Origin: Phymorhynchus buccinoides
Lineage: Eukaryota > Mollusca > Gastropoda > Neogastropoda > Raphitomidae
Assembly: GCA_017654935.2 (NCBI GenBank)
Contig: CM065680.1
Coordinates: forward strand, 40,267,991-40,331,990
DNA length: 64,000 bases
Reading direction: 5' to 3'
The stretch's first letter is position 1, and each line of letters starts with the position of its first letter. The notes below the pieces were generated by a model that was not told where the DNA came from, ran no database searches, and saw nothing but the letters and a program-made list of their open reading frames with translations. Below, piece after piece: positions 37,888 to 53,394 of this stretch. Made by a program: the position numbers and the translations under genes.

Positions 37888-40800
37888 CGTACACTGAAAC
37901 GTCATCAGTTTCAACTGAAACTACACACGGGATGTCAACTAAAGTGACCTCTACAGAAACACCAACCACCACACAGAAACACCACCACAACAGAAACACC
38001 AACCACCACCACCACAGAAACACCAACCACCACCACTACAGAAACACCAACCACCACCACCACAGAAACACCAACTACCACCTCTACAGAAACACCAACC
38101 ACAACCACTACAGAAACACCAACTACCACCACTTCAGAAACACCAACCACCACCACTACAGAAACACCAACCACCACCACTACAGAAACACCAACCACCA
38201 CCACTACAGAAACACCAACCACCACCACTACAGAAACACCAACCACCACCACTACAGAAACACCAACCACCACCACTACAGAAACACCAACCACCACCAA
38301 CACTACCAGAAACACCAACCACCACCACTACAGAAACACCAACAACCACCACTACAGAAACACCAACCACCACTACAGAAACACCAAACCACCACTACAG
38401 AAACACCAACCACCACCACTACAGAAACACCAACCACCACCACAGAAACACCACCACCACTACAGAAACACCAACCACCACCCACTACAGAAACACCAAC
38501 CACCACTACAGAAACACCAACCACCACCACTACAGAAACACCAACCACCACTACAGAAACACCAACCACCACAGAAACACCAACCACCACTACAGAAACA
38601 CCAACCACCACTACAGAAACACCAACCACCACTACAGAAACACCAACCACCACTACAGAAACACCAACCACCACCACTACAGAAACACCAACCACCACTA
38701 CAGAAACACCAAACCACCACTACAGAAACACCAACCACACTACAGAAACACCAACCACCACTACAGAAACACCAACCACCACTACAGAAACACCAACCAC
38801 CACTACAGAAACACCAAACCACCACTACAGAAACACCAACCACCACTACAGAAACACCAACCACCACCACTACAGAAACACCAACCACCACTACAGAAAC
38901 ACCAACCACCACCACTACACCAAACACCACCACCAGAAACACCACCACCACTACAGAAACACCAACCACCACCACTACAGAAACACCAACCACCACTACA
39001 GAAACACCAACCACCACCACTACAGAAACACCAACCACCACTACAGAAACACCAACCACCACTACAGAAACACCAACCACCACACTACAGAAACACCAAC
39101 CACCACTACAGAAACACCAACCACCACCACTACAGAAACACCAACCACCACCACTACAGAAACACCAACCACCACTACAGAAACACCAACCACCACTACA
39201 GAAACACCACCACCACCACTACAGAAACACCAACCACCACCACTACAGAAACACCAACCACCACCACTACAGAAACACCAACCACCACCACTACAGAAAC
39301 ACCACTACCACCACCACTACAGAAACACCAACCACCACCACTACAGAAACACCAACCACCACCACTACAGAAACACCAACCACCACCACTACAGAAACAC
39401 CAACCACCACCACTACAGAAACACCAACCACCACCACTACAGAAACACCAACCACCACCACTACAGAAACACCAACCACCACACTACAGAAACTACAGAA
39501 ACACCAAACACCAACCACACTACAGAAACACCAACCACCACCTCTACAGAAACACCAACCACCACAACAGAAACACCAATCACCACCACCAACGAAGCAC
39601 CAACCACCACTACAGAAACACCAACACCAACCAACCACCAACCACCACTACAGAAACACCAACCACCACAACAGAAACACCAGCCACCACCACCACTACG
39701 AAACACCAACCACCACTACAGAAACACCAACCACCACCACCCACGAAACACCAACTACCACTACAGAAACACCAACCACCACAACTACAGAAACACCAAC
39801 CACCACTACAGAAACACCAACCACCACTACAGAAACACCAATCACCACACTACAGAAACACCAACCACCACACTACAGAAACACCAACCACCACACTACA
39901 GAAACACCAATCACCACTACTACACAAACACCAACCACAGTTACAGAAACACCAACCACCACTACCGAAACACCAACCACCACCACTACAGAAACACCAA
40001 CCACCACCACTACAGAAACACCAACCACCACTACAGAAACACCAACCACCACTACAGAAACACCAACCACCACTACAGAAACACCAACCACCCACTACAG
40101 AAACACCAACCACCACCACTACAGAAACACAGAAACAACAACCACCACTACAGAAACACCAACCACCACCACTACAGAAACACCAACCACCACCACTACA
40201 GAAACACCAACCACCACTACAGAAACACCAACCACCACACTACAGAAACACCAACCACCACAACAGAAACACCAACCACCACTACAGAAACACCAACCAC
40301 CACCACTACAGAAACACCAACCACCACCACTACAGAAACACCAACCACCACCACCACTACAGAAACACCAACCACCACTACAGAAACACCAACCACCACT
40401 ACAGAAACACCAAACCACCACTACAGAAACACCAACCACCATCACTACAGAAACACCAACCACCACCACTACAGAAACACCAACCACCACCACTACAGAA
40501 ACACCAACCACCACCACTACAGAAACACCAAACCACCACTACAGAAACACCAACCACCACCACTACAGAAACACCAACCACCACCACTACAGAAACACCA
40601 ACCCCCACCACTACAGAAACACCAACCACCACCACTACAGAAACACCAACCACCACCACTACAGAAACACCAACCACCACCTCCAACCGAAACACCAACC
40701 ACCACTACAGAAACACCAACCACCACAACAGAAACACCAACACCACCACCACAGAAACACCAAACCACCACTACAGAAACACCAACCACCACCACACCTA

Positions 40801-43800
40801 CAGAAACACCAACCACCACACTACAGAAACACCAACCACCACTACACAGAAACACCAACCACCACTACAGAAACACCAACCACCACCACACAGAAACACC
40901 AACCACCACTACAGAAACACCAACCACCACCAACTACAGAAACACCAACCACCACTTCTACAGAAACACCAACCACCACTACAGAAACACCAATCACCAC
41001 TACTACAGAAACACCAACCACCACTACAGAAACACCAATCACCACTACTACACAAACACCAATCACCACTACTACACAAACACCAACCACAGTTACAGAA
41101 ACACCAACCACCACTACCGAAACACCAACCACCACCACTACAGAAACACCAACCACCACCACTACAGAAACACCAACCACCACCACTACAGAAACACCAA
41201 CCACCACCACTACAGAAACACCAACCACCACTACAGAAACACCAACCACCACTACAGAAACACCAACCACCACAACAGAAACACCAACCACCACCACCTA
41301 CAGAAACACCAACCACCACTACAGAAACACCAACCACCACCACTACAGAAACACCAAACCACCACTACAGAAACACCAACCACCACTACAGAAACACCAA
41401 CCACCACCACTACAGAAACACCAACCACCACCACTACAGAAACACCAACCACCACCACTACAGAAACACCAACCACCACCACTACAGAAACACCAACCAA
41501 CCACCACTACAGAAACACCAACCACCACCACTACAGAAACACCAACCACCACCACTACAGAAACACCAACCACCACTACAGAAACACCAACCACCACCAC
41601 TACAGAAACACCAACCACCACCACTACAGAAACACCAACCAACCACCACTACAGAAACACCAACCACCACTACAGAAACACCAACCACCACCACTACAGA
41701 AACACCAACCACCACCACTACAGAAACACCAACCACCACCACTACAGAAACACCAACCAGCCACCACTACAGAAACACCAACCACCACCACTACAGAAAC
41801 ACCAACCACCACCACTACAGAAACACCAACCACCACCACTACAGAAACACCAAACCACCACCACTACAGAAACACCAACCACCACCACTACAGAAACACC
41901 AACCACCACCACTACAGAAACACCAACCACCACCACTACAGAAACACCAACCACCACCACTACAGAAACACCAACCACCACCACTACAGAAACACCAACC
42001 ACCACTACAGAAACACCACAACCACCACTACAGAAACACCAACCAACCATCACCACTACAGAAACACCAACCACCACCACTACAGAAACACCAACCACCA
42101 CCACTACAGAAACACCAACCACCACCACTACAGAAACACCAACCACCACCACTACAGAAACACCAACCACCACCACTACAGAAACACCAACCACCACCAC
42201 TACAGAAACACCAACCACCACCACTACAGAAACACCAACCACCACCACTACAGAAACACCAACCACCACCACTACAGAAACACCAACCACCACCACTACA
42301 GAAACACCAACCACCACCACTACAGAAACACCAACCACCACCACTACAGAAACACCAACCACCACCACTACAGAAACACCAACCACCACCACTACAGAAA
42401 CACCAACCACCACCACTACAGAAACACCAACCACCACCACTACAGAAACACCAACCACCACACTACAGAAACACCAACCACCACCACTACAGAAACACCA
42501 ACCACCACCACTACAGAAACACCAACCACCACCACTACAGAAACACCAACCACCACCACTACAGAAACACCAACTACCACCACTACAGAAACACCAACCA
42601 CCACCACTACAGAAACACCAACCACCACCACTACAGAAACACCAACCACCACCACTACAGAAACACCAACCACCACCACTACAGAAACACAACAACCACC
42701 AACACCACTACAGAAACACCAACCACCACCACTACAGAAACACCAAACCACCACTACAGAAACACCAACCACCACCACTACAGAAACACCAACCACCACC
42801 ACTACAGAAACACCAACCACCACCACTACAGAAACACCAACCACCACCACTACAGAAACACCAACACCACTACACCAACTACAGAAACACCAACCACCAC
42901 CACTACAGAAACACCAACCACCACCACTACAGAAACACCAACCACCACCACTACAGAAACACCAACCACCACCACTACAGAAACACCAACCACCACCACT
43001 ACAGAAACACCAACCACCACCACTACAGAAACACCAACCACCACCACTACAGAAACACCAACCACCACCACTACAGAAACACCAACCACCACCACTACAG
43101 AAACACCAACCACCACCACTACAGAAACACCAACCACCACCACTACAGAAACACCAACCACCACCACTACAGAAACACCAACCACCACCACTACAGAAAC
43201 ACCAACCACCACCACTACAGAAACACCAACCACCACCACTACAGAAACACCAACCACCACCTCTACAGAAACACCAACCACCACACTACAGAAACACCAA
43301 CCACCACCACCACAGAAACACCAACCACCACTACAGAAACACCAACCACCACCACTACAGAAACACCAACCACCACAACAGAAACACCAACCACCACCAC
43401 CCACAGAAACACCAACCACCACTACAGAAACACCAACCACCACAGAAACACCAACCACCACCACAGAAACACCAACCACCACTACAGAAACACCAACCAC
43501 CACTACTACAGAAACACCAACCACCACCACTACAGAAACACCAACCACCACCACTACAGAAACACCAATCACCACCACTACAGAAACACCAACCACCACT
43601 ACAGAAACACCAACCACCACTACAGAAACACCAACCACCACCACTACAGAAACACCAACCACCACCACTACAGAAACACCAACCACACCACCACTACAGA
43701 AACACCAACCACCACTACAGAAACACCAACCACCACTACAGAAACACCAACCACCACCACTACAGAAACACCAACTACCACCACTACAGAAAACCAACCA

Positions 43801-44634
43801 ACTACCACCACTACAGAAACACCAACTACCACCTCTACAGAAACACCAACCACTACCACTACAGAAACACCAACCCTGACCACTACAGAAACACCAACTA
43901 CCACCTCTACCCAAACACCAACTACCACCACTACAGAAACACCAACCCCACCAACCACCACCATCTACAGAAACACCAACCACCACCACTACAGAAACAC
44001 CAACCACCACACTACAGAAACACCAACCACCACACTACAGAAACACCAACCACCACTACTACAGAAACACCAACCACCACTACTACAGAAACACCAACAG
44101 CAATCACTACAGAGAAACCAACTACAACCTCTACCGAAACACCAACCCCCACCACTACAGAAACACCAACCCCCACCACTACAGAAACACCAGCTACCAC
44201 CTCTACCGAAACACCAACAACTACCAATACAGAAACACCAGCCACCACCACTACGGAAACACCAACCACCACATATGCCGAAACAGCAACCCCTACCACT
44301 ACAGAAACACCAACCACGACCACTACAGAAACACCAACTACCACCTCTACAGAAACACCAACCACCACCACTATAGAAACACCAACTACAACCTCTACAG
44401 AAACACCAACCACCACCACTACAGAAACACCAACTACCACTTCTACAGAAACACCAACCACCACCACTATAGAAACACCAACTACCACCTCTACAGAAAC
44501 ACCAACCACCACCACTACAGAAACACCAACCACCACCACTACAGAAACATCAACTACATCGACCACATCGACAGGCTCCCAGACGACAACTGCATCGACC
44601 ATTGAGAACACGTCTACAAGTAGGCCTACCACAG
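37888..44634 (+). CDS. Threonine-rich mucin-like exon, unit 3 (24/21-bp TTTTETP repeats)
   Basis: The exon opens exactly as unit 2 (Ala completed in phase 1, then [20 protein letters not shown]). About 275 units encode (T)TTTTETP, where 21-bp and 24-bp forms mix. Bases 42060-43260 are almost uniform 24-mers, while 38.3-41.3 kb holds many +1/-1 changes. Near 44100-44560 the units diversify ([21 protein letters not shown]). The exon closes [21 protein letters not shown], shorter than in units 1 and 2, and a consensus donor CACAG/GTAAGT. No 27-bp DTP array precedes this donor, unlike the other units. Confidence 0.62.
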
Positions 44635-44688
44635 GTAAGTAACGACAGGCACTATGGGTGTTTTTTGTTGTTCTGTCCCATCTTGTAG

Positions 44689-44714
44689 GCCGTACAGTGG
44701 CGTTGCTCCCATAG
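44689..44714 (+). other. Candidate 26-base cassette (microexon-like) inside intron 3
   Basis: TTCTGTCCCATCTTGTAG precedes and GTAAGTAACG follows 26 bases. Taken as an exon after RPTTG it would read GRTVALLP and then TAG, truncating the protein. It could equally be a by-product of the duplicated donor segment. Confidence 0.3.
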
Positions 44715-44752
44715 GTAAGTAACGACAGGCACTATGTTAGTACGGTACGACA

Positions 44753-44889
<137 letters not shown>

Positions 44890-45073
44890 GACAGAGACAG
44901 ATGCAGAGACAGAAAGGCAGTGACGGAGCAAGACAGATTAAGATATGTATATGTTGCGTGTTCTTGTTAGTTTTACTTGTTCTGCTACATTTAAGTATGT
45001 AAGATTTGTCTTTATATTTATATTTGATTGATGTTGCAATAATCATGTTCGTTTTGCTTTTGGCGCTTTACAG

Positions 45074-48000
45074 ATACACCAACCACCACCACTACAGAAA
45101 CACCAACCCCCAACACTACAGAAACACCAACCACCACCACTACAGAAACACCAACCACCACCACTACAGAAACAACAACAACCACCACTACAGAAACACC
45201 AACTACCACTTCTACAGAAACACCAACTACCACTTCTACAGAAACACCAACCACCACCACTACAGAAACACCAACCACCACCACTACAGAAACACCAAAC
45301 CACCACTACAGAAACACCAACCACCACCACTACAGAAACACCAACCACCACCACTACAGAAACACCAACCACCACCACTACAGAAACACCAACCACCACT
45401 TCTACAGAAACACCAACCCCCACCACTACAGAAACACCAACCACCACCACTACAGAAACACCAACCACCACTACAGAAACACCAACCACCACCACTACAG
45501 AAACACCAACCACCACCACTACAGAAACACCAACCACCACCACTACAGAAACACCAACCACCACCACTACAGAAACACCAACCACCACCACTACAGAAAC
45601 ACCAACTACCACCTCTACAGAAACACCAACTACCACCACTACAGAAACACCAACTACCACTTCTACAGAAACACCAACTACCACCACTACAGAAACACCA
45701 ACAACCACCACTACAGAAACACCAACTACCACTTCTACAGAAACACCAACTACCACCACTACAGAAACACCAACCACCACCACTACAGAAACACCAACCA
45801 CCACCACTACAGAAACACCAACCACCACCACTACAGAAACACCAACCTACCACCACTACAGAAACACCAACTACCACCACTACAGAAACACCAACTACCA
45901 CCACTACAGAAACACCAACTACCACCACTACAGAAACACCAACTACCACCACTACAGAAACACCAACAACCACCACTACAGAAACACCAACTACCACTTC
46001 TACAGAAACACCAACTACCACCACTACAGAAACACCAACCACCACCACTACAGAAACACCAACCACCACCACTACAGCAACACCAACCACCACCACCACT
46101 ACAGAAACACCAACCACCACCACTACAGAAACACCAACCACCACCTCTACAGAAACACAAACCACCACCACTACAGAAACACCAACCACCACCACTACAG
46201 AAACACCAACCACCACCACTACAGAAACACCAACCACCATCACTACAGAAACACCAACCACCACCACTACAGAAACACCAACTACCACCACTACAGAAAC
46301 ACCAACCACCACTACTACAGAAACACCAACCACCACCACTACAGAAACACCAACTACCACCACTACAGAAACACCAACCACCACCACTACAGAAACACCA
46401 ACCACCACCACTACAGAAACACCAACCACCACCTCTACAGAAACACCAACCACCACCACTACAGAAACACCAACCACCACCACTACAGAAACACCAACCA
46501 CCACCACTACAGAAACACCAACCACCACCACTACAGAAACACCAAACCACCACCACTACAGAAACACCAACCACCACCACTACAGAAACACCAACCACCA
46601 CCACTACAGAAACATTAACCACCACTACTACAGAAACACCAACCACCACAACCACAGAAACACCAACCACCACTACAGAAACACCAACCACCACCTCTAC
46701 AGAAACACCAACCAGCACCACTACAGAAACACCAACCACCACTACAGAAACACCAACCACCACCACTACAGAAACACCAACCACCACAACTACAGAAACA
46801 CCAACCACCACTACAGAAACACCAACCACCACCACTACAGAAACACCAACCACCACAACTACAGAAACACCAACCACCACTACAGAAACACCAACCACCA
46901 CTACTACAGAAATACCAACCACCATAACTACAGAAACACCAACCACCACTGCCACCGAAACACCAACCACAATCACTACAGAAACACCAACCACCACCAC
47001 TACAGAAACACTAGCCACAACAGCAACAGAAACACCAACCACCACTACAGAAACACCAACCACCACCACTACAGAAACACCAACCACCACCACTGCAGAA
47101 ACACCAACCACTACCACTACAGAAGCACCAACCACCACCACTGCAGAAACACCAACCACTACCACTACAGAAACACCAACCATCACCACTACAGAAACAC
47201 CAACCACCACATCTACAGAAACACCAACCACCACCTCTACAGAAACACCAACCACCACCACTACAGAAACACCAACCACCACCACTACAGAAAAACCAAC
47301 CACCACTACAGAAACACCAACTACCACCTCTGCCGAAACACCTACTACCACTACAGAAACACCAACCCCCACCAATACAGAAACATCAACCACCACTACA
47401 GAAACACCAACCACCACTACAGAAACACCAACCAGCACCACTACAGAAACACCAACCACCACTACAGAAACACCAACCACCACTACAGAAACACCAACCA
47501 CCACCACTACAGAAACACCAACCACCACTACAGAAACACCAACCACCACTACAGAAACACCAACCAACCACCACTACAGAAACACCAACCACCACCACTA
47601 CAGAAACACCAACCACCTCTACTGAAACACCAACCACCACTACAGAAACACCAACCACCACCACTACAGAAACACCAACCACCACTACTACAGAAACACC
47701 AACCACCACCACTAGAGAAACACCAACCACCACAACTACAGAAACACCACCAACCACCACCACTACAGAAACACCAACCACCACCACTACAGAAACACCA
47801 ACCACCACTACTACAGAAACACCAACCACCACCACTACAGAAACACCAACCACCACTACAGAAACACCACCACCAACCACCACCACTACAGAAACACCAA
47901 CCACCACTACAGAAACACCAACCACCACCACTACAGAAACACCAACCACCACAACACTACAGAAACACCAACCACCACTACTACAGAAACACCAACCACC

Positions 48001-51000
48001 ACTACAGAAACACCAACCACCACCACTACAGAAACACCAACCACCACCACTACAGAAACACCAAACCACCACTACAGAAACACCAACCACCACTACAGAA
48101 ACACCAACCACCACTACAGAAACACCAACCACCACCACTACAGAAACACCAACCACCACTACAGAAACACCAACCACCACTACAGAAACACCAAACCACC
48201 ACTACAGAAACACCAACCACCACAACAGAAACACCAACCACCACCACTACAGAAACACCAACCACCACACTACAGAAACACCAACCACCACCACTACAGA
48301 AACACCAACCACCACACTACAGAAACACCAACCACCACAACAGAAACACCAACCACCACTACAGAAACACCAACCACCACTACAGAAACACCAACCACCA
48401 CCACTACAGAAACACCAACCACCACTACAGAAACACCAACCACCACAACTACACCAAAACACAGAAAACCAACCACCACTACAGAAACACCAACCACCAC
48501 CACTACAGAAACACCAACCACCACTACAGAAACACCAACCACCACCACTACAGAAACACCAACCACCACCAATACAGAAACACCAACAACAGAAACACCA
48601 ACCACCACTACAGAAACACCAACCACCACCACTACAGAAACACCAACCACCACAACAGAAACACCAACTACCACCTCTACAGAAACACCAACTACCACCA
48701 CTACTACAGAAACACCAACCACCACTACTACAGAAACACCAACCATCACCTCGACCGAAACACCAACCCCGACCACTACAGAAACACCAACCACCACAAC
48801 AGAAACACCAACCACCACAACAGAAACACCAACCACCACCACTACAGAAACACCAACCACCACAACTACAGAAACACCAACAACCACCACAACAGAAACA
48901 CCAACCACCACTACAGAAACACCAACCACCACTACAGAAACACCAACCACCACAACAGAAACACCAACCACCACCACTTACAGAAACACCAACCACCACA
49001 CACAGAAACACCAACAGAAACACACTCACCCACGACAGAAACACCAACCACCACACTACAGAAACACCAACCACTTTTTTTTTTTTTTCTTTCTTCCTTT
49101 TTTTCTCTCCCTTTTCCAACCACCACCACACACAGAAACACCAACCACCACCACTACAGAATTTACACCAACAAACCACCATAACTACAGAAACACAAAC
49201 CAACCCCCAACTACAACTACAGAAACACCAACCACAAAAAATCCCAAACCAAAAAAAAAAAAAAAAACCGATACACAAACAAACTACAGATACACCACAA
49301 TTACCACCACTACAGAAACACCAACAACTACACCACAACAGATACACCAACAACTACCACCACTACAGATACACAAACAACAACCACCACCACAGAAACA
49401 CCAACCACCACTACAGAAACAACTACAACCACAACAGACTACAGACAACACCAACCACCACTACTACAACAACTACACCAGCATATACACCACATCTACA
49501 GATACACCAACAACTACAACCACTACAGAAACACCAACAACCACAACTACCAGAAACACACAACAGATACACCAGCACACTACAGAAACACCAACAACCG
49601 GTAGCACAACTACAACCACAAGGGATACACCAACAACTACAACTACAACAGATACACCAACAACAACAACTACAACAGATACAACAACAGAGTACAACTT
49701 CAACAGATACACCTAGCACTAAACCATAACAGATACACCATACAACTACAACCACAACAGATACACCAACAACTACAACCACAACAGATACACCAACAAA
49801 TACAACTACAACCACAACAGATACCACCAGAACACCAACAATTACAACCTCAACAGATACACTAACAACTACAACCACCAACAGCTACAACCACAACAGA
49901 TGCACCAACAACTACAACGTGGACAACAGATACCCCAACAACACCACAACAGATACAACAACAACAGGATACGAGGCAACAACTACAATGACAACAGATA
50001 CGACCACAACAGACGCACCAACCTACAACCTCAGCGATACACCAACAACTACAACCTCAACAGATACACTAACAACTACAACCTACCAGATACACCAACA
50101 ACAACTACAACCACAACAGAACACCAATACAACACAACAAAATACAACCAACCACAACAGATACACCAACAACACAACATGATACAAATACCACCAACAG
50201 ATTACACCAACAACTACAACAAAAACAGATACACAAAACCACTACCAAACTGACAACCAACAAAACAAAGATTACAAAAAAAACTACAACCACAACGAGA
50301 CACTAAACAACTACACCACAAAATATACACCAAAAACCAAACAGATACACAACAACTACAACCACAAAACAACAAATACAACAACTACAAACAAACCGAT
50401 ACACCAACAAACATCCACAACATATACACAAAACAAAACATACACCAAAAACTACAACAACAACCGAATACACCAACAAATACAACCACAACAGATACAA
50501 ACAAATACAACCACAACAAAAAACTAACAAATACAACCGCAACAGATACACCAACAACTACAAACAACAGATACACCAACAATTACAACAACAGATACAC
50601 CAACAACTACAACAGATACAACTTCAACCACAACAAATACACCACAACAACCACAACAGATACACCAACAACAACAACAAGATACACATACTCCAACAAC
50701 TCCAACAACTACAACCAAAACAGATACACCAACTAAAACCTAAACAGATGCACCAACAACTACAAACAACAGATAAACCAACCACCACAACAGATAAACA
50801 ACAACTACAACCACAACAGATAAACCAACAACTACAACCACAACAGATAAACCAACAACTACAACCACAACAGATAAACCAAGAACTACAACCACCACAG
50901 AAAGACCTACAACTACAAAATAAACACATAAAACAACAACTACAACCAAAAAAGAAAAACCAAAAACGACATACCACAACAGATAAACCAACAACGACAA

Positions 51001-52894
51001 CCACAACAGATAAACCAACAACTACAAAAACAACGGATACACCAACATCAAAAAACACAACAGATACACCCAACTACAACAAATACACCAACAACTACAA
51101 CCACAACAGATACAAAAACACCTACAAAAACAACAGATACACCAAAAAATACAAACACAACAGATATAAAACAACTACAAACACAAAAAATAAACCAAAA
51201 ACTACGACCACAACATATACACCAACAACTAAAACCACAACAGATACACCAACAAACCACCACAACAGATACCACAAATACAACCACAACAGATACACAA
51301 CAACTACAACAACAGAGATACACCAACCAACCACAACTACAACAAGATACACAACAACACAACACAACAGATGCACCAACAACCACAACAGATAGACCAG
51401 CTACAACAGATACAACAACAATTACAACAACATTAGATACCCCCCAACTACAACTACAACATAAAAGATACAACAACTACAACAAAGCAACAGATACACC
51501 AACAATTACAACTACAACAGATACACCAAACAACAGATACACAACCACAACAGATACACCAACAACAACAACAGATAACCAACAACTACAAACAGAGATA
51601 AAACAACAACAACTACAACCACAACAGATACACCAACCAACAATTACAACCACAACAGATACACCAACAATTACAACCACAACAGACCAACTACAATAAC
51701 AACAACTACAAACCACAAACAAGATACACCAACTACAAACAACTACACCAACAACTAAAACAAGACGACACCAACACCAACTACAAACAACAGATACACC
51801 AACAATTACAACAAACCAACAAGCAAAACAGCACCAACAACTACAACCGATCACCAACTACAAAACAAGATACAACAACCAACAACTACAACAAACCACA
51901 ACAGATACGATACCCAACAACTACAACCACAACAGATACACCAACAACTACAACTACAACAGATACACCAACAACTACAACTACAACAGATACACCAACA
52001 ACTACAACTAAAACAGATACACCAACAACTACAACCACAACAGATACACCAACAACTACAACCACAACAGATACACCAACAACTACAACCACAACAGATA
52101 CACTACAACCACAACATATACACCACCAACTACAACCACAACAGATACCCCAACAACTACTACCAAAACAGATACAACCACAACAGATGCACCAACATTC
52201 ACAACCTCAACCGATACACCAACAGCTACAGCCACAACAGATAAACCAAAAACTACAACCACAACAGATAAACCAAAAACTACAACCACAACAGATACAC
52301 CAAAAACTACAACAACAACAGATACACCAAAAACCACAACCACAACAGATACACCAAAAACTACATCCACAACAGATACACCAAAAACTACAACCACAAC
52401 CGATACTCCAACAACTACAACCACAACAGATACACCACCAACTACAACATATTACAACCAACAACTACAAACACAACAGATACACCAAAAACTACAACCA
52501 CAAACAGATACACCAAAAACTACAACCACAACAGATACACCAACAAATACAACCACAACAGATACACCAACAAATACAACCACAACAGATACACCAAAAA
52601 ATACAACCACAACAGATACACCAAAAAATACAACCACAACAGATACACCAAAAAATACAACCACAACAGATACACCAACAACTACAGCCACAACAGATAC
52701 ACCAACAACTACAACTACAACAGATACACCAACAATTACAACTACAACAGATACACCAACAACTACAACCACAACCGATACACCAACAACTACAACTACA
52801 ACCACAACCGATACCCCAAAAACTACAACCACAACAGATACCCCAACAACTACAGCCACAACAGATACACCAACTACAACCACAACAGATACAC
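45074..52894 (+). CDS. Threonine-rich mucin-like array, unit 4 (24/21-bp then degraded 27-bp repeats), truncated by gap
   Basis: From the intron 3 acceptor the frame reads (D)[10 protein letters not shown] and continues with about 165 ETP-type units to about 49070. A passage with artefact-like homopolymers follows, then DTP-type units (about 49290-52894) with very frequent insertions and deletions. The order ETP then DTP is the same as in unit 2. Sequence quality falls steadily toward the gap, with unit variants such as KTTTTTDTP and NTTTTDTP at 52.2-52.7 kb. It lacks the unique closing stretch because the contig ends. Confidence 0.5.
49075..49117. other. Foreign pyrimidine run inside the array
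   Basis: About 43 bases of T with scattered C interrupt the 24-bp array, with intact units on both sides. A poly-A run (49250-49267) lies close by. Neither has a counterpart in the inverted copy. A base-calling artefact is the likeliest explanation. Confidence 0.6.
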
Positions 52895-53394
52895 NNNNNN
52901 NNNNNNNNNNNNNNNNNNNNNNNNNNNNNNNNNNNNNNNNNNNNNNNNNNNNNNNNNNNNNNNNNNNNNNNNNNNNNNNNNNNNNNNNNNNNNNNNNNNN
53001 NNNNNNNNNNNNNNNNNNNNNNNNNNNNNNNNNNNNNNNNNNNNNNNNNNNNNNNNNNNNNNNNNNNNNNNNNNNNNNNNNNNNNNNNNNNNNNNNNNNN
53101 NNNNNNNNNNNNNNNNNNNNNNNNNNNNNNNNNNNNNNNNNNNNNNNNNNNNNNNNNNNNNNNNNNNNNNNNNNNNNNNNNNNNNNNNNNNNNNNNNNNN
53201 NNNNNNNNNNNNNNNNNNNNNNNNNNNNNNNNNNNNNNNNNNNNNNNNNNNNNNNNNNNNNNNNNNNNNNNNNNNNNNNNNNNNNNNNNNNNNNNNNNNN
53301 NNNNNNNNNNNNNNNNNNNNNNNNNNNNNNNNNNNNNNNNNNNNNNNNNNNNNNNNNNNNNNNNNNNNNNNNNNNNNNNNNNNNNNNNNNNNNN
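52895..53394. other. Assembly gap, exactly 500 N
   Basis: A fixed-size gap at which the threonine-rich repeat changes strand, so the two contigs are in opposite orientation. Confidence 1.
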
